A stretch of DNA of 22,024 nucleotides from a virus: positions 1-22,024 of IMG/VR virus record IMGVR_UViG_3300021478_000117; one strand, given 5' to 3'. The notes under the pieces were generated by a model. That model had not been told where the DNA came from, made no database searches, and saw nothing but the letters and a program-made list of their open reading frames with translations. This document shows, in pieces, positions 1-7,584 of the stretch. How positions within the stretch are numbered: the stretch's first letter is position 1; every line of letters starts with the position of its first letter. The position numbers and the translations under genes are program-made.

Positions 1-135
1 GTGCAGCTGCTGACGCTTCCGCATCTCCGTCGTCAGCCGGTCGACCTTGGCGATCGACTCGGGCGTGGACGGCAGAAGTTTGGTCTGTATCTCCGCGAGC
101 GTGACCTCATGCGGAACGAGAACTAGCTCTCCCAT
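1..135 (-). CDS. N-terminus of unknown phage protein (truncated by window edge)
   Basis: Only the first 45 codons are present. The ATG (135-133) directly follows the TAA of the upstream gene (138-136), so the two are probably translationally coupled. The visible part starts MGELVLVPHEV and continues with a mostly charged, probably helical stretch ending in LTTEMRKRQQLH. No catalytic motif can be judged. The general look (short helical lead ending in EM-x-K-x-Q) recalls small phage proteins in which such a lead precedes a cupin-like domain, but this is a weak impression. The position, last in a run of virion genes, suggests a structural or late-expressed accessory protein. Confidence 0.6.
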   Translation of the reverse strand, partial: MGELVLVPHEVTLAEIQTKLLPSTPESIAKVDRLTTEMRKRQQLH

Positions 136-1131
136 TTAGGCGGCCGCCTTCATGCCGATGCGCGCGAGCTTCTTCGGCGACGGCGCGTCAGGCGAGAACT
201 TCCCCTTCGCCAGGGCGGCGCCCTTGTGCTCGCGGATCTCTCTGCGGATGGCCTCCATGCCGCGGGCGCCGGCGTCGCTGTCGCCGTTGCCGAGGAGGGC
301 CGTCGACTCGGCGTCCATCACGAACTCGCCGGGCGACAGCATCGCCTTGACGTGGTCGCTGCGGCCGTCGCCCTTGCCGTCGCCCGGAACGAAGTTGCCG
401 TCCGGTCCACCGCTGGCGAAGTGTCGCTCCGGCATCCCGCTGAGTCCGGCGAGTTGTGGGTAGCCGCCGTGCATCATGCGGATGGGGCCGCCCGAGAAGT
501 AGCCGGCGTTAGGCAGGACTTGGCCTGGGAGGGTAGGCTGCGGCGCGGAGGCCCCGAACTGGTTGCCGCCGAAGCGGTTACCGCCGAACTGGGCGCCGCC
601 GAACTGGTTGCCGCCGAAGCGGTTACCGCCGAGAGGCGTCGGAGGCGGCGAGCCGGGGACAGTCTGCATCGCCTGCGGAGGCGGACCCATCGCGCTCATC
701 TGCGGCATCGGGGGCCTGGGCTGCATCGGAGGGGGAGTCGGCATCGGCGGGGGTGTGGGCATCGGCGGCGGGGCCGGCGGCGGCTGGGCGGCCTTGATGG
801 CGGCGAGCGCGAATTCCGAGGCCGTCATCTGCGTGCCGGGTACGAGGGCAGTCGAGGGGTTGCTGTTACGGGTGATGCGCGCCACGAGGGCGGGGGCGCT
901 CGATATCGCCGGTGGCGGGCGGTCCTGCGCCGTCACGACGGCCGGAGCCGGTGGCGGGTTCGGGTTGACCTCGGTGGCGTCGATCGTGTCCTTGCGGGAC
1001 TTCTTCTTGAAGGGGCTCTCGAACTGGCCGGGGTTCGCGGCGTTGAGCGCCGCGAAGTCGTTCGCGGCGTTGTTGCCAGTTCCCAGCCCGGGGTCGGGGG
1101 AGTTGTAGCCTTGGTCGAAGAATCCGGCCAT
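136..1131 (-). CDS. Proline/glycine-rich virion-associated protein with conserved phage C-terminal domain
   Basis: This 331-residue protein has three zones. The N-terminal third is polar and low in complexity. The middle (about 115-200) holds PPPMPT hexapeptide repeats followed by five GGN(Q/R)F-type pentapeptides. The C-terminal 100 residues contain HFASGG, then GDGRSD, AMLSPGEFVMDAES, LLGNGDSDAGA and HKGAALAKGKFSP. That C-terminal block is a pattern I recognise from many phage structural-module proteins (GxGRSD...LSxGEFVxxA...LGxG), whose exact role is not settled. The disordered middle probably acts as a flexible spacer. The ATG at 1131 has AGGAG upstream at 1142-1146 with a ten-base spacing. 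The gene ends next to the start of the truncated left-edge gene. Coding is well supported by the conserved C-terminus; function is uncertain. Confidence 0.85.
   Translation of the reverse strand: MAGFFDQGYNSPDPGLGTGNNAANDFAALNAANPGQFESPFKKKSRKDTIDATEVNPNPPPAPAVVTAQDRPPPAISSAPALVARITRNSNPSTALVPGTQMTASEFALAAIKAAQPPPAPPPMPTPPPMPTPPPMQPRPPMPQMSAMGPPPQAMQTVPGSPPPTPLGGNRFGGNQFGGAQFGGNRFGGNQFGASAPQPTLPGQVLPNAGYFSGGPIRMMHGGYPQLAGLSGMPERHFASGGPDGNFVPGDGKGDGRSDHVKAMLSPGEFVMDAESTALLGNGDSDAGARGMEAIRREIREHKGAALAKGKFSPDAPSPKKLARIGMKAAA
554..628. repeat. Five 15-bp tandem repeats encoding GGN(Q/R)F
   Basis: Five consecutive 15-bp units fill 554-628. Read on the plus strand they follow an order A-B-C-A-B: units 1 and 4 are identical (ccgaactggttgccg) and units 2 and 5 are identical (ccgaagcggttaccg). 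The third is a variant with an Ala codon in place of Asn. On the coding (minus) strand they encode GGNRF, GGNQF, GGAQF, GGNRF, GGNQF. The A-B...A-B order suggests duplication of multi-unit blocks rather than one unit at a time. Confidence 0.9.
722..775. repeat. Three 18-bp tandem repeats encoding the PPPMPT tract
   Basis: Three imperfect 18-bp units (722-739, 740-757, 758-775) share the core gcatcgg followed by a G-run on the plus strand. On the coding strand they give the Pro-rich hexapeptide repeat PPPMPT. Together with the GGNxF repeats they form the low-complexity middle of the gene at 136-1131. Confidence 0.75.
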
Positions 1132-1232
1132 ACGAAGAACGCTCCTAAAGAACTGCCTTAGAGCGCAAAGCCGCCAAGGGGCCGGATACCCCCTCGTGAC
1201 CTACCAGTGCTATTCTCAGCGTAGCATATTGA

Positions 1233-1463
1233 CTATACGGCGAACACCAGCTTGACGGCGGCCGCCCACTTACGCCAGTCATTCTTGAAGAACTCCGGGC
1301 GTGGCGTCTTGGGCTCGATCAGAGACAACCGCCTCGCGAACTCGTCCCATCTCATGCCCTGCCAGAAGAGCTGGTTGCCCAGCTCCGGATTGAACCCGAC
1401 GACGGTCTCCTGCCACTTCTCCCAAGTCAGGTACGTGGGGTCAGGGACCGTGGTGAGGGCCAC
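1233..1463 (-). CDS. Small tryptophan-rich phage protein, unknown function
   Basis: The frame stays open further upstream (to 1577), but that part overlaps the end of the tail-hub gene. The GTG at 1463-1461 overlaps the TAG stop of that gene by one base (TAGTG) and has GGAGG eight bases upstream, so I choose it. The product is 76 residues, beginning MALTTVPDPTYLTWEKW and ending in a basic/hydrophobic helix (DWRKWAAAVKLVFAV). The W-x2-W, W-x2-FA and W-x2-WA pattern suggests a small helical protein. The likely coupling to the gp10-like hub gene suggests a tail or ejection accessory role, but I know no defined function. The frame is convincing because of the coupling and strong ribosome site. 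Confidence 0.75.
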   Translation of the reverse strand: MALTTVPDPTYLTWEKWQETVVGFNPELGNQLFWQGMRWDEFARRLSLIEPKTPRPEFFKNDWRKWAAAVKLVFAV

Positions 1464-3430
1464 TATCCTGTCCTCCGGCCCTGGTCCGGCTTGCTCCACA
1501 TGAGCGGCACGCCGCCCTCGTAGTTTCCACCGGCGACGTTCGAGGTGAACTTGAACGACGTGAGCCTGCCGGTCCACTTGAACTCCACCAGCTCGTCGGC
1601 CTGAGTCGGCGGGTTCGCAAAGATGGTGTACGGATAGAACTGGTCAGGCGTGCCGGTCTCGTCCGTCGGCGTCTGGATGGGGGCGTTCGCGTTCTGGCGC
1701 GAGAAGACCTCCATCGTCATGTTTCCGGTCTGGTTGAAGTCCGGCTCCAGGACGGAGTACGACGTGCTGCGCGGGTCACCGGGCTGCCCGGGCGACCGCG
1801 GAAGGTTAGCGAACTCCTGCGTCTGGAAGAACGAGTTGATCGCCTTCGCGGTCTGCTGTCGTCCGCTCACCTCGTCGAGTCCGGTCTCGTGCTGCCAGAT
1901 GCTCGTGCCGCCGGTGTCGGAGTTGACGTCGACGCCGGCCAGGATGGGGAAGTTGTACGTCACGTCGTAGTGGCCTGCGCTGCGGCCGCTATTCGGCAGC
2001 GGCGTGTCGTACCACTCTCCGGTGTCGTACTTGTAGATGACGGCGTGGTTGCACTGCGTCGCCGTCGGACCGAACGGGAAGCACCACCAGATCTCATTCC
2101 AGCGCGGCACCTTATACGCGAACACCTTCTGGCGCTGCGCGAAGTTGAGGTTCTTCAGGAAGTACTGCTTGTTGTACTGGTTCGGGATGTCTTGCACGAC
2201 GCCAGAGAACTGCTGGAAGCCAGACGTCGAGGCCCAGTAGTAGATTCCGTTGTTCTCGATCACGGCGTTCTGACTCATGATCGAGGAGTTGGTGCTGACG
2301 GTGTTGAAGTTCCAGAAGGTGACGCCGCCAACGAACTGACCGATGATGACGGACGACAGCGACCAGAAGATTCCGGCCGGCGCGGCCTGACCGCGTATGG
2401 GAATACCGCGGACTATCTTGTCCGACACCGGACGGCTGTTGCCGGAGCCGACGTCGTTGAAGTTGAGCGGGACGCCCGGGACGGACCAGCTGAGGACGCC
2501 GCCGGCGCCGTACAGGAACAGGTACGGCCCGATGACGCAGAGGCCGCCGGTCGTGGTGAGGTTGTTGCTGCCCGCGAGGTATCCGACCGCAATCGTGAGG
2601 CCGCCCGATGATCCAGATATGGCGACGCTGCTCACTGTGCCGAAGGTCGAGCCCAGGTCCAGCGTGGTGTTGTTGGGAAGAGCCGTCGGTCCCACAGTCA
2701 GGGGGTTACCGTTCACGTCTGTGCCCGTCACGGTGATGTTCACGGCCGCGAGGTTGCCGTTCGTGGTGACGGAGAGGTGTCCGGCGCCGACGGGGATGGG
2801 GGCGTTGACGTTCAGGATCAGGAAGCCGGCGCCCGAGATAGTCTGCGGGAACGCCACCGCGCCGCTCACGGCCGTGATGATCTGGACCGCCGGTATCAGT
2901 GGCGTCGTCGCCGTGACGGGGCCGACGTAGACCTGACTGACCGTCTCGTCCGCGATGTTAGCCAGCGCCGGCGTAGCGACCGCGAACAGCTGCACCACTC
3001 CGCCAGATACCTGGAAGATCGCGTCGTCCTGCCAGATGTTCAGCGGGTTAGCGACGAAGCCCGATGGGGTGCGGACGATCGTGCCGGTGTTCGTGCCGTC
3101 GACTAGGTTGATGGCGTACCGCTGATAAGCGGAGGGCGTGCCGGTGTGAACGTACGCGAAGCCTGCCGCCTCGAATATGTCGATGTTGTTGGCGACGCCC
3201 TGTATGTCGCGGACCTGCTCACGGTAGCCCAGCATCTTCCATGGCTTGCCCTGGTAGAAGCGGCACCACTGCATATCAATATACGTCGTGACGGAGAAGC
3301 GCGAGCCGTCTCGTGTGCAGCCCGGCGAGGACAGCAGCGCGAGCGGAATCGGCGTCGGCATCTGGCTGATGGCCTGAGCCAGTGCCGCGTCCTGTGCGTC
3401 TTGCTGTGCCTGATCCTGGGGGCTGGGCAT
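1463..3430 (-). CDS. P22 gp10-like tail hub / packaged-DNA stabilisation protein
   Basis: This 655-residue protein begins with a short Q/A-rich helix, then SSPGCTRDGSRFS and DMQWCRFYQGKPWKMLGYR (about 34-70), a start pattern I associate with podovirus proteins related to P22 gp10. The body alternates beta-rich stretches with WF/YYWAS/WWCFPFG-type strands, as expected of the beta-propeller that closes the portal-connector channel and carries needle and spikes. Residues about 170-290 differ: they contain few aromatics and many T/G/N/V residues, including VTGTDVNGNPLT, and look like an inserted Ig-like module. The C-terminus (EFKWTGRLTSFKF) is a beta-strand-rich cap. The gene lies four bases after the collar-fibre gene and overlaps the next small gene by one base. 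The ribosome site is weak, so coupling is likely. The family call is from motif memory, not a search. Confidence 0.75.
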   Translation of the reverse strand: MPSPQDQAQQDAQDAALAQAISQMPTPIPLALLSSPGCTRDGSRFSVTTYIDMQWCRFYQGKPWKMLGYREQVRDIQGVANNIDIFEAAGFAYVHTGTPSAYQRYAINLVDGTNTGTIVRTPSGFVANPLNIWQDDAIFQVSGGVVQLFAVATPALANIADETVSQVYVGPVTATTPLIPAVQIITAVSGAVAFPQTISGAGFLILNVNAPIPVGAGHLSVTTNGNLAAVNITVTGTDVNGNPLTVGPTALPNNTTLDLGSTFGTVSSVAISGSSGGLTIAVGYLAGSNNLTTTGGLCVIGPYLFLYGAGGVLSWSVPGVPLNFNDVGSGNSRPVSDKIVRGIPIRGQAAPAGIFWSLSSVIIGQFVGGVTFWNFNTVSTNSSIMSQNAVIENNGIYYWASTSGFQQFSGVVQDIPNQYNKQYFLKNLNFAQRQKVFAYKVPRWNEIWWCFPFGPTATQCNHAVIYKYDTGEWYDTPLPNSGRSAGHYDVTYNFPILAGVDVNSDTGGTSIWQHETGLDEVSGRQQTAKAINSFFQTQEFANLPRSPGQPGDPRSTSYSVLEPDFNQTGNMTMEVFSRQNANAPIQTPTDETGTPDQFYPYTIFANPPTQADELVEFKWTGRLTSFKFTSNVAGGNYEGGVPLMWSKPDQGRRTG

Positions 3431-3434
3431 CGGA

Positions 3435-5381
3435 CTACAGCTTAATGAAGGCGTTCATCACCATCGTCGACTGGACGATGTTAAAGGACGACGACGTTCC
3501 GGTGCCGCTGACGTTGATGCCAAACGAGCCGTTGACGGCGGTGAAGCCACCAACTGACACGCTATCGCCTGCCTGAGACGCGAATATGATCGCGCCCGGA
3601 GACCCGATGCCGAGGCTGTTGCTGGTGATCTGGCCGCTTGTCTGATTAAATCCGACGTTGCCGAAGTTGATACTATTTGCGCCGCCTGAGTTGATCGTTG
3701 TAGTTGCGGTGTTTAAGCCAGCGTTGCTGTTAGAGGCGCCCATCGAGCTGGACGACAGGGCGGCACTCAGTCGGCCCGCGTTCGTGGAGCCGTTAATCAC
3801 GTCCATGCCGGCCGCGACGGTGCCGCGCATGTCGGGGACGCTTAGTGCCTTGTTGGCGGCGAAGTCAGCCGCCGCGGTCGCGCCGCGTCCGCCGACTACG
3901 GGACAGACGGTGTTAGAGCAGTTGTTCCATAGAAGCGTGTAGAGGTTCTGTGTGTCGGCATTCGCGCGCTGCGTAGCGCCGGATGTCGGCGAACCTATGG
4001 ATTGGCCGGAGGCGAACACGAAGCCCGCCTTCGCGGTGGCGAGACTCATAACGACGTCGCCGGTCTGGAATCCGCCGTTAACGGACGGCACGAGGCCATT
4101 CGTATCGAGCTGCAGCATCAGGTTAGCGTCGGGCAGGCCCGCGGCGGCGGACTTGTTGATCGCAGCCGATGTGCCGAGGGGGGCCGTCGTGGCGTTCACG
4201 ATGCGGCCCTTGACGTCGATCATCAGGACAGGGACGGCGGCGGCAGATCCGTATACGGCGGCGGTGACGCCGGTCGAGGATAGGTCCAGCGTGCCGGTCG
4301 TGGTGATGGGGCCGCCGGTGAGATTGGAGGTCGTGGCGACGCTGGTCACGGTGCCGGAGGTCGCCGTGAAGGCGACCGACATGTTGCTGCCGTTCGAGCG
4401 GATGATGGAGAACGAGCCCTGCGGGATCACGACACCGGTGTCTGCGCCGTTAACTTCCAGCGTCAGCGTGAATGCACCGGTAGTGTTGTTGCGCACAAAC
4501 CAGAAGCCGGGGCCGGTGCCATACTGCACGACCGTCGGGCCACTGAGGACGCCGCTGTAGTCCTGAACCTGTGCGGCGGCCTGACTGCCGGTCAGTGTGA
4601 ACGCCGTCGAGGTCACGGGGATGTTGACGGCCGTTACGGTGGAGCTGATCGAGCGGCCGTACCCGAGGGACCAGAAGTTCGCGCCGTCGCTGAATATCAC
4701 GGCCGACTCGGTCGGCTGAAAGACCTTCGTGGCGGCGTTGTCGATGAGCTGCCCACCGGAGGGCGTCCACGTCAGGGTGCCGGTGCCGTCGTTGATGACG
4801 TACACGAACCAGCCGTTCCCGAAGGTGGAGGCGCTGCCGGGCGTCCAGACCACAGTGCCGCCGAGGCTCTGGAGCACCGTCGCCAAGTCGCTGACGAGTG
4901 GCGAGTAGTTGCCGACCTTTGGCTGGATGACGAGGTTCTGGTTGAGCTTCGTGACGGCAGCAACTAGGCCTGCGCCCGCGAGGGAGGCGGCACTGGCGCT
5001 GGAGGTGCCGGTACCGAACTGCACGCCGCGCCACTGGCCGGCGTTGTTGGAGTTGCCGACGAGGTAGAAGTACCACTGCTGACCGGAGGCGACGGTGCCG
5101 ATCACCGTTAGGCCGTCGTTCGCCAGAATAGTGAAGGACTGGGCGCCGGTGTTGTTGATGAGGGCCGACGATCCGACGGACACGAGCGTCGCGTCAGGGA
5201 ACGTGACCGTCAGGTTCGCGAGTCCGGTCGTGATGTCGTTCTGCCACGCCAGGACGTTGCCCGATACGGGGTCCTGAAACGGCCACTGCAGCACGAGATT
5301 GGAGACGACGGAATAGGTAGCGTACGACACGGACGTCGGGTTGACGACCTGACCGCCGAAGGTGCGGGTGAATGCGGTCAT
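3435..5381 (-). CDS. Tail fibre with C-terminal collar-like domain
   Basis: This 648-residue protein is rich in S, T, G, A and N, typical of trimeric fibres. Residues 85-140 contain a motif common in phage fibres (ANDGLTVIGTVASGQ, then NNAGQWR and SASAASLAGAGL). Residues 343-367 contain GTVTSVATTSNLTGGPIT, another frequent fibre shaft motif. Residues 453-540 resemble the phage tail-collar domain: FASGQSIG, a helix with NLYTLLWNN, then VPDMRGTVAAGMD, matching the usual xxPDxRGxxxxGxD. The last 110 residues (SSSMGASNSNAG through MNAFIKL) are probably the receptor-facing tip. Its start overlaps the stop of the upstream connector gene (TAATG at 5379-5383). It is most likely a second adhesin beside the beta-helix tailspike. 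The shaft is expected to vary between relatives. Confidence 0.85.
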   Translation of the reverse strand: MTAFTRTFGGQVVNPTSVSYATYSVVSNLVLQWPFQDPVSGNVLAWQNDITTGLANLTVTFPDATLVSVGSSALINNTGAQSFTILANDGLTVIGTVASGQQWYFYLVGNSNNAGQWRGVQFGTGTSSASAASLAGAGLVAAVTKLNQNLVIQPKVGNYSPLVSDLATVLQSLGGTVVWTPGSASTFGNGWFVYVINDGTGTLTWTPSGGQLIDNAATKVFQPTESAVIFSDGANFWSLGYGRSISSTVTAVNIPVTSTAFTLTGSQAAAQVQDYSGVLSGPTVVQYGTGPGFWFVRNNTTGAFTLTLEVNGADTGVVIPQGSFSIIRSNGSNMSVAFTATSGTVTSVATTSNLTGGPITTTGTLDLSSTGVTAAVYGSAAAVPVLMIDVKGRIVNATTAPLGTSAAINKSAAAGLPDANLMLQLDTNGLVPSVNGGFQTGDVVMSLATAKAGFVFASGQSIGSPTSGATQRANADTQNLYTLLWNNCSNTVCPVVGGRGATAAADFAANKALSVPDMRGTVAAGMDVINGSTNAGRLSAALSSSSMGASNSNAGLNTATTTINSGGANSINFGNVGFNQTSGQITSNSLGIGSPGAIIFASQAGDSVSVGGFTAVNGSFGINVSGTGTSSSFNIVQSTMVMNAFIKL

Positions 5382-6034
5382 TACTGGCTAGTCCTCGATA
5401 GGGTTCGGTCGACGACCTTGGCGATCTCCTGGGCGTTGACGGCCGCTAGCTCGTCCTTGAGCATCGACTTCCAGGTTACCATACGTGGGTCGTTCTTTAG
5501 GAACGGCTCCAGGTTGGTCAGGCACTGGAATAGCAGAAGGTTCGGCACGAGGTTCGTCAGGTAGTTCTGTTGGTTGTCGCTGCTCAGGAGGTCCGGGAGG
5601 CGGTAGACGATGATCTCGAACGGGTACGCCTGATCCGGTACGGCGCCGATGATCCAGTTGTTGAAGTCGTAGTCGGTGTACAGCGTGGGCGTGTCGAAGG
5701 ACGTCGGGTCCGGAAAGACCTGAGCGATGTACTCAAAGCTGCGGGCGCGCAGGAGGCGCTTCTGCACGAAGCCTGGGCCGGTCCCGATCGAGAACGTCAC
5801 GGTGTTGCGCCAGCCGGTCGGCTTCGGCAGCGTCGGGTTCTGGGGACTCAGGGTGCCCGTCATTACATCACGGTACCCCTGAATCTTCAGTCGGTCGGCC
5901 AGAGACCGCTCCGCCTGATTGATGATCTGCGGCTTCTGCCTCTGGTAGGCGGCGTTGTTCCTCGTGCCCTGCTCTACGTAGTCGTCGAGGCTCTGCGAGA
6001 GCGAGGTGAACGTCATTCCGGTTGCGCCGCTCAT
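5381..6034 (-). CDS. Head-to-tail connector / adaptor protein
   Basis: This 217-residue protein starts MSGATGMTFTSLSQSLDDYV and then has a helix with AERSLADRL. Next come KPTGWRNTVTFSI, RARSFEYI, TLYTDYDFNNWIIGAVPDQA and YPFEIIVYRLPDLLS. The order helix / W / R-S-x-E-Y / YTDYDxxxW / P-x-P-x2-Y-x-F-E-I is a pattern I recognise from adaptor proteins of podoviruses that link the portal ring to the tail tube. The C-terminal half (LTNLVPNLLLFQCL to LKDELAAVNAQEI) is helical, as in such adaptors. Its ATG overlaps the stop of the upstream 122-residue gene (TAATG), and its own stop overlaps the fibre gene in the same way. The start at 6034 gives full length with no extra overlap. Exact connector class is uncertain. 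Confidence 0.75.
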   Translation of the reverse strand: MSGATGMTFTSLSQSLDDYVEQGTRNNAAYQRQKPQIINQAERSLADRLKIQGYRDVMTGTLSPQNPTLPKPTGWRNTVTFSIGTGPGFVQKRLLRARSFEYIAQVFPDPTSFDTPTLYTDYDFNNWIIGAVPDQAYPFEIIVYRLPDLLSSDNQQNYLTNLVPNLLLFQCLTNLEPFLKNDPRMVTWKSMLKDELAAVNAQEIAKVVDRTLSRTSQ

Positions 6035-6402
6035 TAGTGTGCCTTCGTGTTTCCGCCGGGCTGGTCGTTAGGGAACGGCTCTACGGGGTCATTGGGCGTC
6101 AGCCAGTCAGGCTGCACCGCCGGCTGGTTCATCGGGACGTCGGGACGCACGTACGGCAGCGTCAGCTTGTCGGCGCTGCGCGGCGCCATCCGGTAGGGAT
6201 CGAAGTCGTCGCGGTCGGCGGCGCACACCATGAAGCCAGGGATGTTCGGGTCCGTCTGCAGCATATGCAGCGGAAACTTGAATTGACATCTCTGACAAAT
6301 TCCAATTCCCAGCGACGGGTTGCCGCGCGTGTCGAGGAACTTAGAGGCGGGCCTGTCGGTATTGCCTCCCGCGTGCGGCTTGGGTGATATGCGTTCGGGC
6401 AT
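6034..6402 (-). CDS. Small cysteine-motif protein, likely virion-associated
   Basis: This 122-residue protein is polar and Pro-rich at both ends with a compact centre. The centre (32-72) reads GIGICQRCQFKFP, DPNIPGFMVC and ADRDDFDPYRM. The C36-x2-C39 pair, C60 and neighbouring His/Asp residues suggest a small metal-binding knuckle, although only three cysteines are present, so a fourth ligand would have to be H46 or an Asp. I recall similar small proteins (C-x2-C...G-x2-C-x2-D-x-D-x-DPYR) next to tail genes in other phages, without known function. The ATG (6402-6400) follows the tailspike stop by one base. The tail TPNDPVEPFPND is disordered. Confidence 0.75.
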   Translation of the reverse strand: MPERISPKPHAGGNTDRPASKFLDTRGNPSLGIGICQRCQFKFPLHMLQTDPNIPGFMVCAADRDDFDPYRMAPRSADKLTLPYVRPDVPMNQPAVQPDWLTPNDPVEPFPNDQPGGNTKAH

Positions 6403-6403
6403 G

Positions 6404-7576
6404 CTACGGGGCCAGGACAGGGGGTGGAGTATGCAGGGCGCCCTCGGCGGTACAGTAGTTGAGGGTCTGCTGCAGGTTGGCGGTGCCGCTGTACTTGATA
6501 AGAGACGTAGCGGCGACGCCTGTGCCGCCTCCGTCGCTCGTCAGGTTGCAGCCCACGATGGTCGCTATGAACGGCAGGCCGGTGTCGGAGAAGTTGAAGC
6601 CCCAGGCGCCGGTGTTCTCGAAGTTGACGAAGGAGGCGCTGCGTATCGCGCCGTTCCAGCCGCCCTGGAGGTTGTTGATGAACTTGCCGCCGATCATATC
6701 GATAGACTGCACGCCGTCGATCGTCTGAGCGCCGCTCAGGTTGTTACGCGACAGACTGGGTCCGTGAAGAATGAAATCAGAGATGACGCCGCCGTTGGGA
6801 GTAGAGAACAGCGCGCCGTTCTGCTTGTTGTTCTTGCAGTCCCAGCCGTAGCCGTCGTTCTCGTATACGTCACCCTGCACCGATATACCGTTACCGCCGC
6901 ACCATGAGGACGATATGTTGTTGAACTGCGACAGCAGGATGGGGCCGCCGTTTGAGCGGATAACTAGGCCGTCGCCGCAGCCAGCCGTAGAGAAGGCGTT
7001 ACCGAACAGGACCAGATTCTGGAAAATCATGTGCTTGACGGAGCCGGACAGCACGACCATCGGCGTCACGCCGTCAGTGATCGTGGCCTGCAAGGGTACG
7101 CGAGAGAAGTCGAAGAAGAGACCGCTGTCGCCGACGTCCGTCACGTTGATGTTCAGCGTGCTCGTGATCGCAATCGGGGGAGTGGAGGGGTCCAGTACCA
7201 GACCGAATACCTTCACGCCGTCGACGGCGTTGATGAGTGCCTGAAGCTCCGCCTGATTAGCGGGACGCGGCAGGCCGTTGCCGGCAGGAGGTGCGGGCGG
7301 TGAGTATGGCGTCCCGCTGTCGGTGCCGGTCCAGGAGGCGAACTGCGACTGGAGAGTGCTGTCGAAGAGGCCGAAGTTGCCGCTGTCGGAGGTGCTGAAG
7401 GTCGCGACCGTTGGGCCGGGGGCGGCGCCGGGCCAACTCGCGATAGAGGCGTTGGCTGTCCAGTCGTACACGATGAAGGTGTCGGTGCCGCTGTAGGTGT
7501 ACGACGCCATCAGGTCGGTACCGTTGCGCACGACGGAGTACAGGGAGCCGGACTTGATGATTGCGTAGTCGGTCAT
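6404..7576 (-). CDS. Beta-helix tailspike (possible polysaccharide-degrading adhesin)
   Basis: The frame is open further upstream, but the start is the ATG at 7576. It has AGGGGA a few bases before it and follows the upstream stop by eight bases; an earlier start would run through the connector gene. The product is 390 residues. Residues 1-100 form a small beta-rich head (YAIIKSGSLYSVVRNG, TFIVYDWT) and a Pro linker (SPPAPPAGNG). Residues 105-370 look like a right-handed parallel beta-helix: LQALINAVDG, then short repeating strands such as MIFQNLVLFGN, GDGLVIRSNGG, GNGISVQGD, VQSIDMIGGKFINN and SFVNFENTG. Such spikes bind and often cut host surface polysaccharide. I cannot assign catalytic residues. 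Its place between connector genes suggests it binds the tail there. Confidence 0.75.
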   Translation of the reverse strand: MTDYAIIKSGSLYSVVRNGTDLMASYTYSGTDTFIVYDWTANASIASWPGAAPGPTVATFSTSDSGNFGLFDSTLQSQFASWTGTDSGTPYSPPAPPAGNGLPRPANQAELQALINAVDGVKVFGLVLDPSTPPIAITSTLNINVTDVGDSGLFFDFSRVPLQATITDGVTPMVVLSGSVKHMIFQNLVLFGNAFSTAGCGDGLVIRSNGGPILLSQFNNISSSWCGGNGISVQGDVYENDGYGWDCKNNKQNGALFSTPNGGVISDFILHGPSLSRNNLSGAQTIDGVQSIDMIGGKFINNLQGGWNGAIRSASFVNFENTGAWGFNFSDTGLPFIATIVGCNLTSDGGGTGVAATSLIKYSGTANLQQTLNYCTAEGALHTPPPVLAP

Positions 7577-7584
7577 GGTGTCCC

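Noticed and set aside
226-1161. Plus-strand 311-codon frame with VAAEAVTAE repeats
   Set aside because: It is the shadow of the repeat gene on the opposite strand; its repeats mirror the 15-bp units and it lacks a ribosome site.
1177-1194. Short hairpin AGGGG/CCCCT in the gap before the gene at 1131
   Set aside because: Only five pairs and no U-run; not enough for a terminator call. No convincing promoter was seen in the gap either.
1889-2611. Plus-strand 240-codon Val/Arg-rich frame
   Set aside because: Antisense of the gp10-like hub gene with composition set by the other strand.
4450-5076. Minus-strand 208-codon Arg-rich frame inside the tail fibre gene
   Set aside because: Different frame of the same strand as a well-supported fibre gene; its Arg/His-rich sequence has no fold-like pattern.
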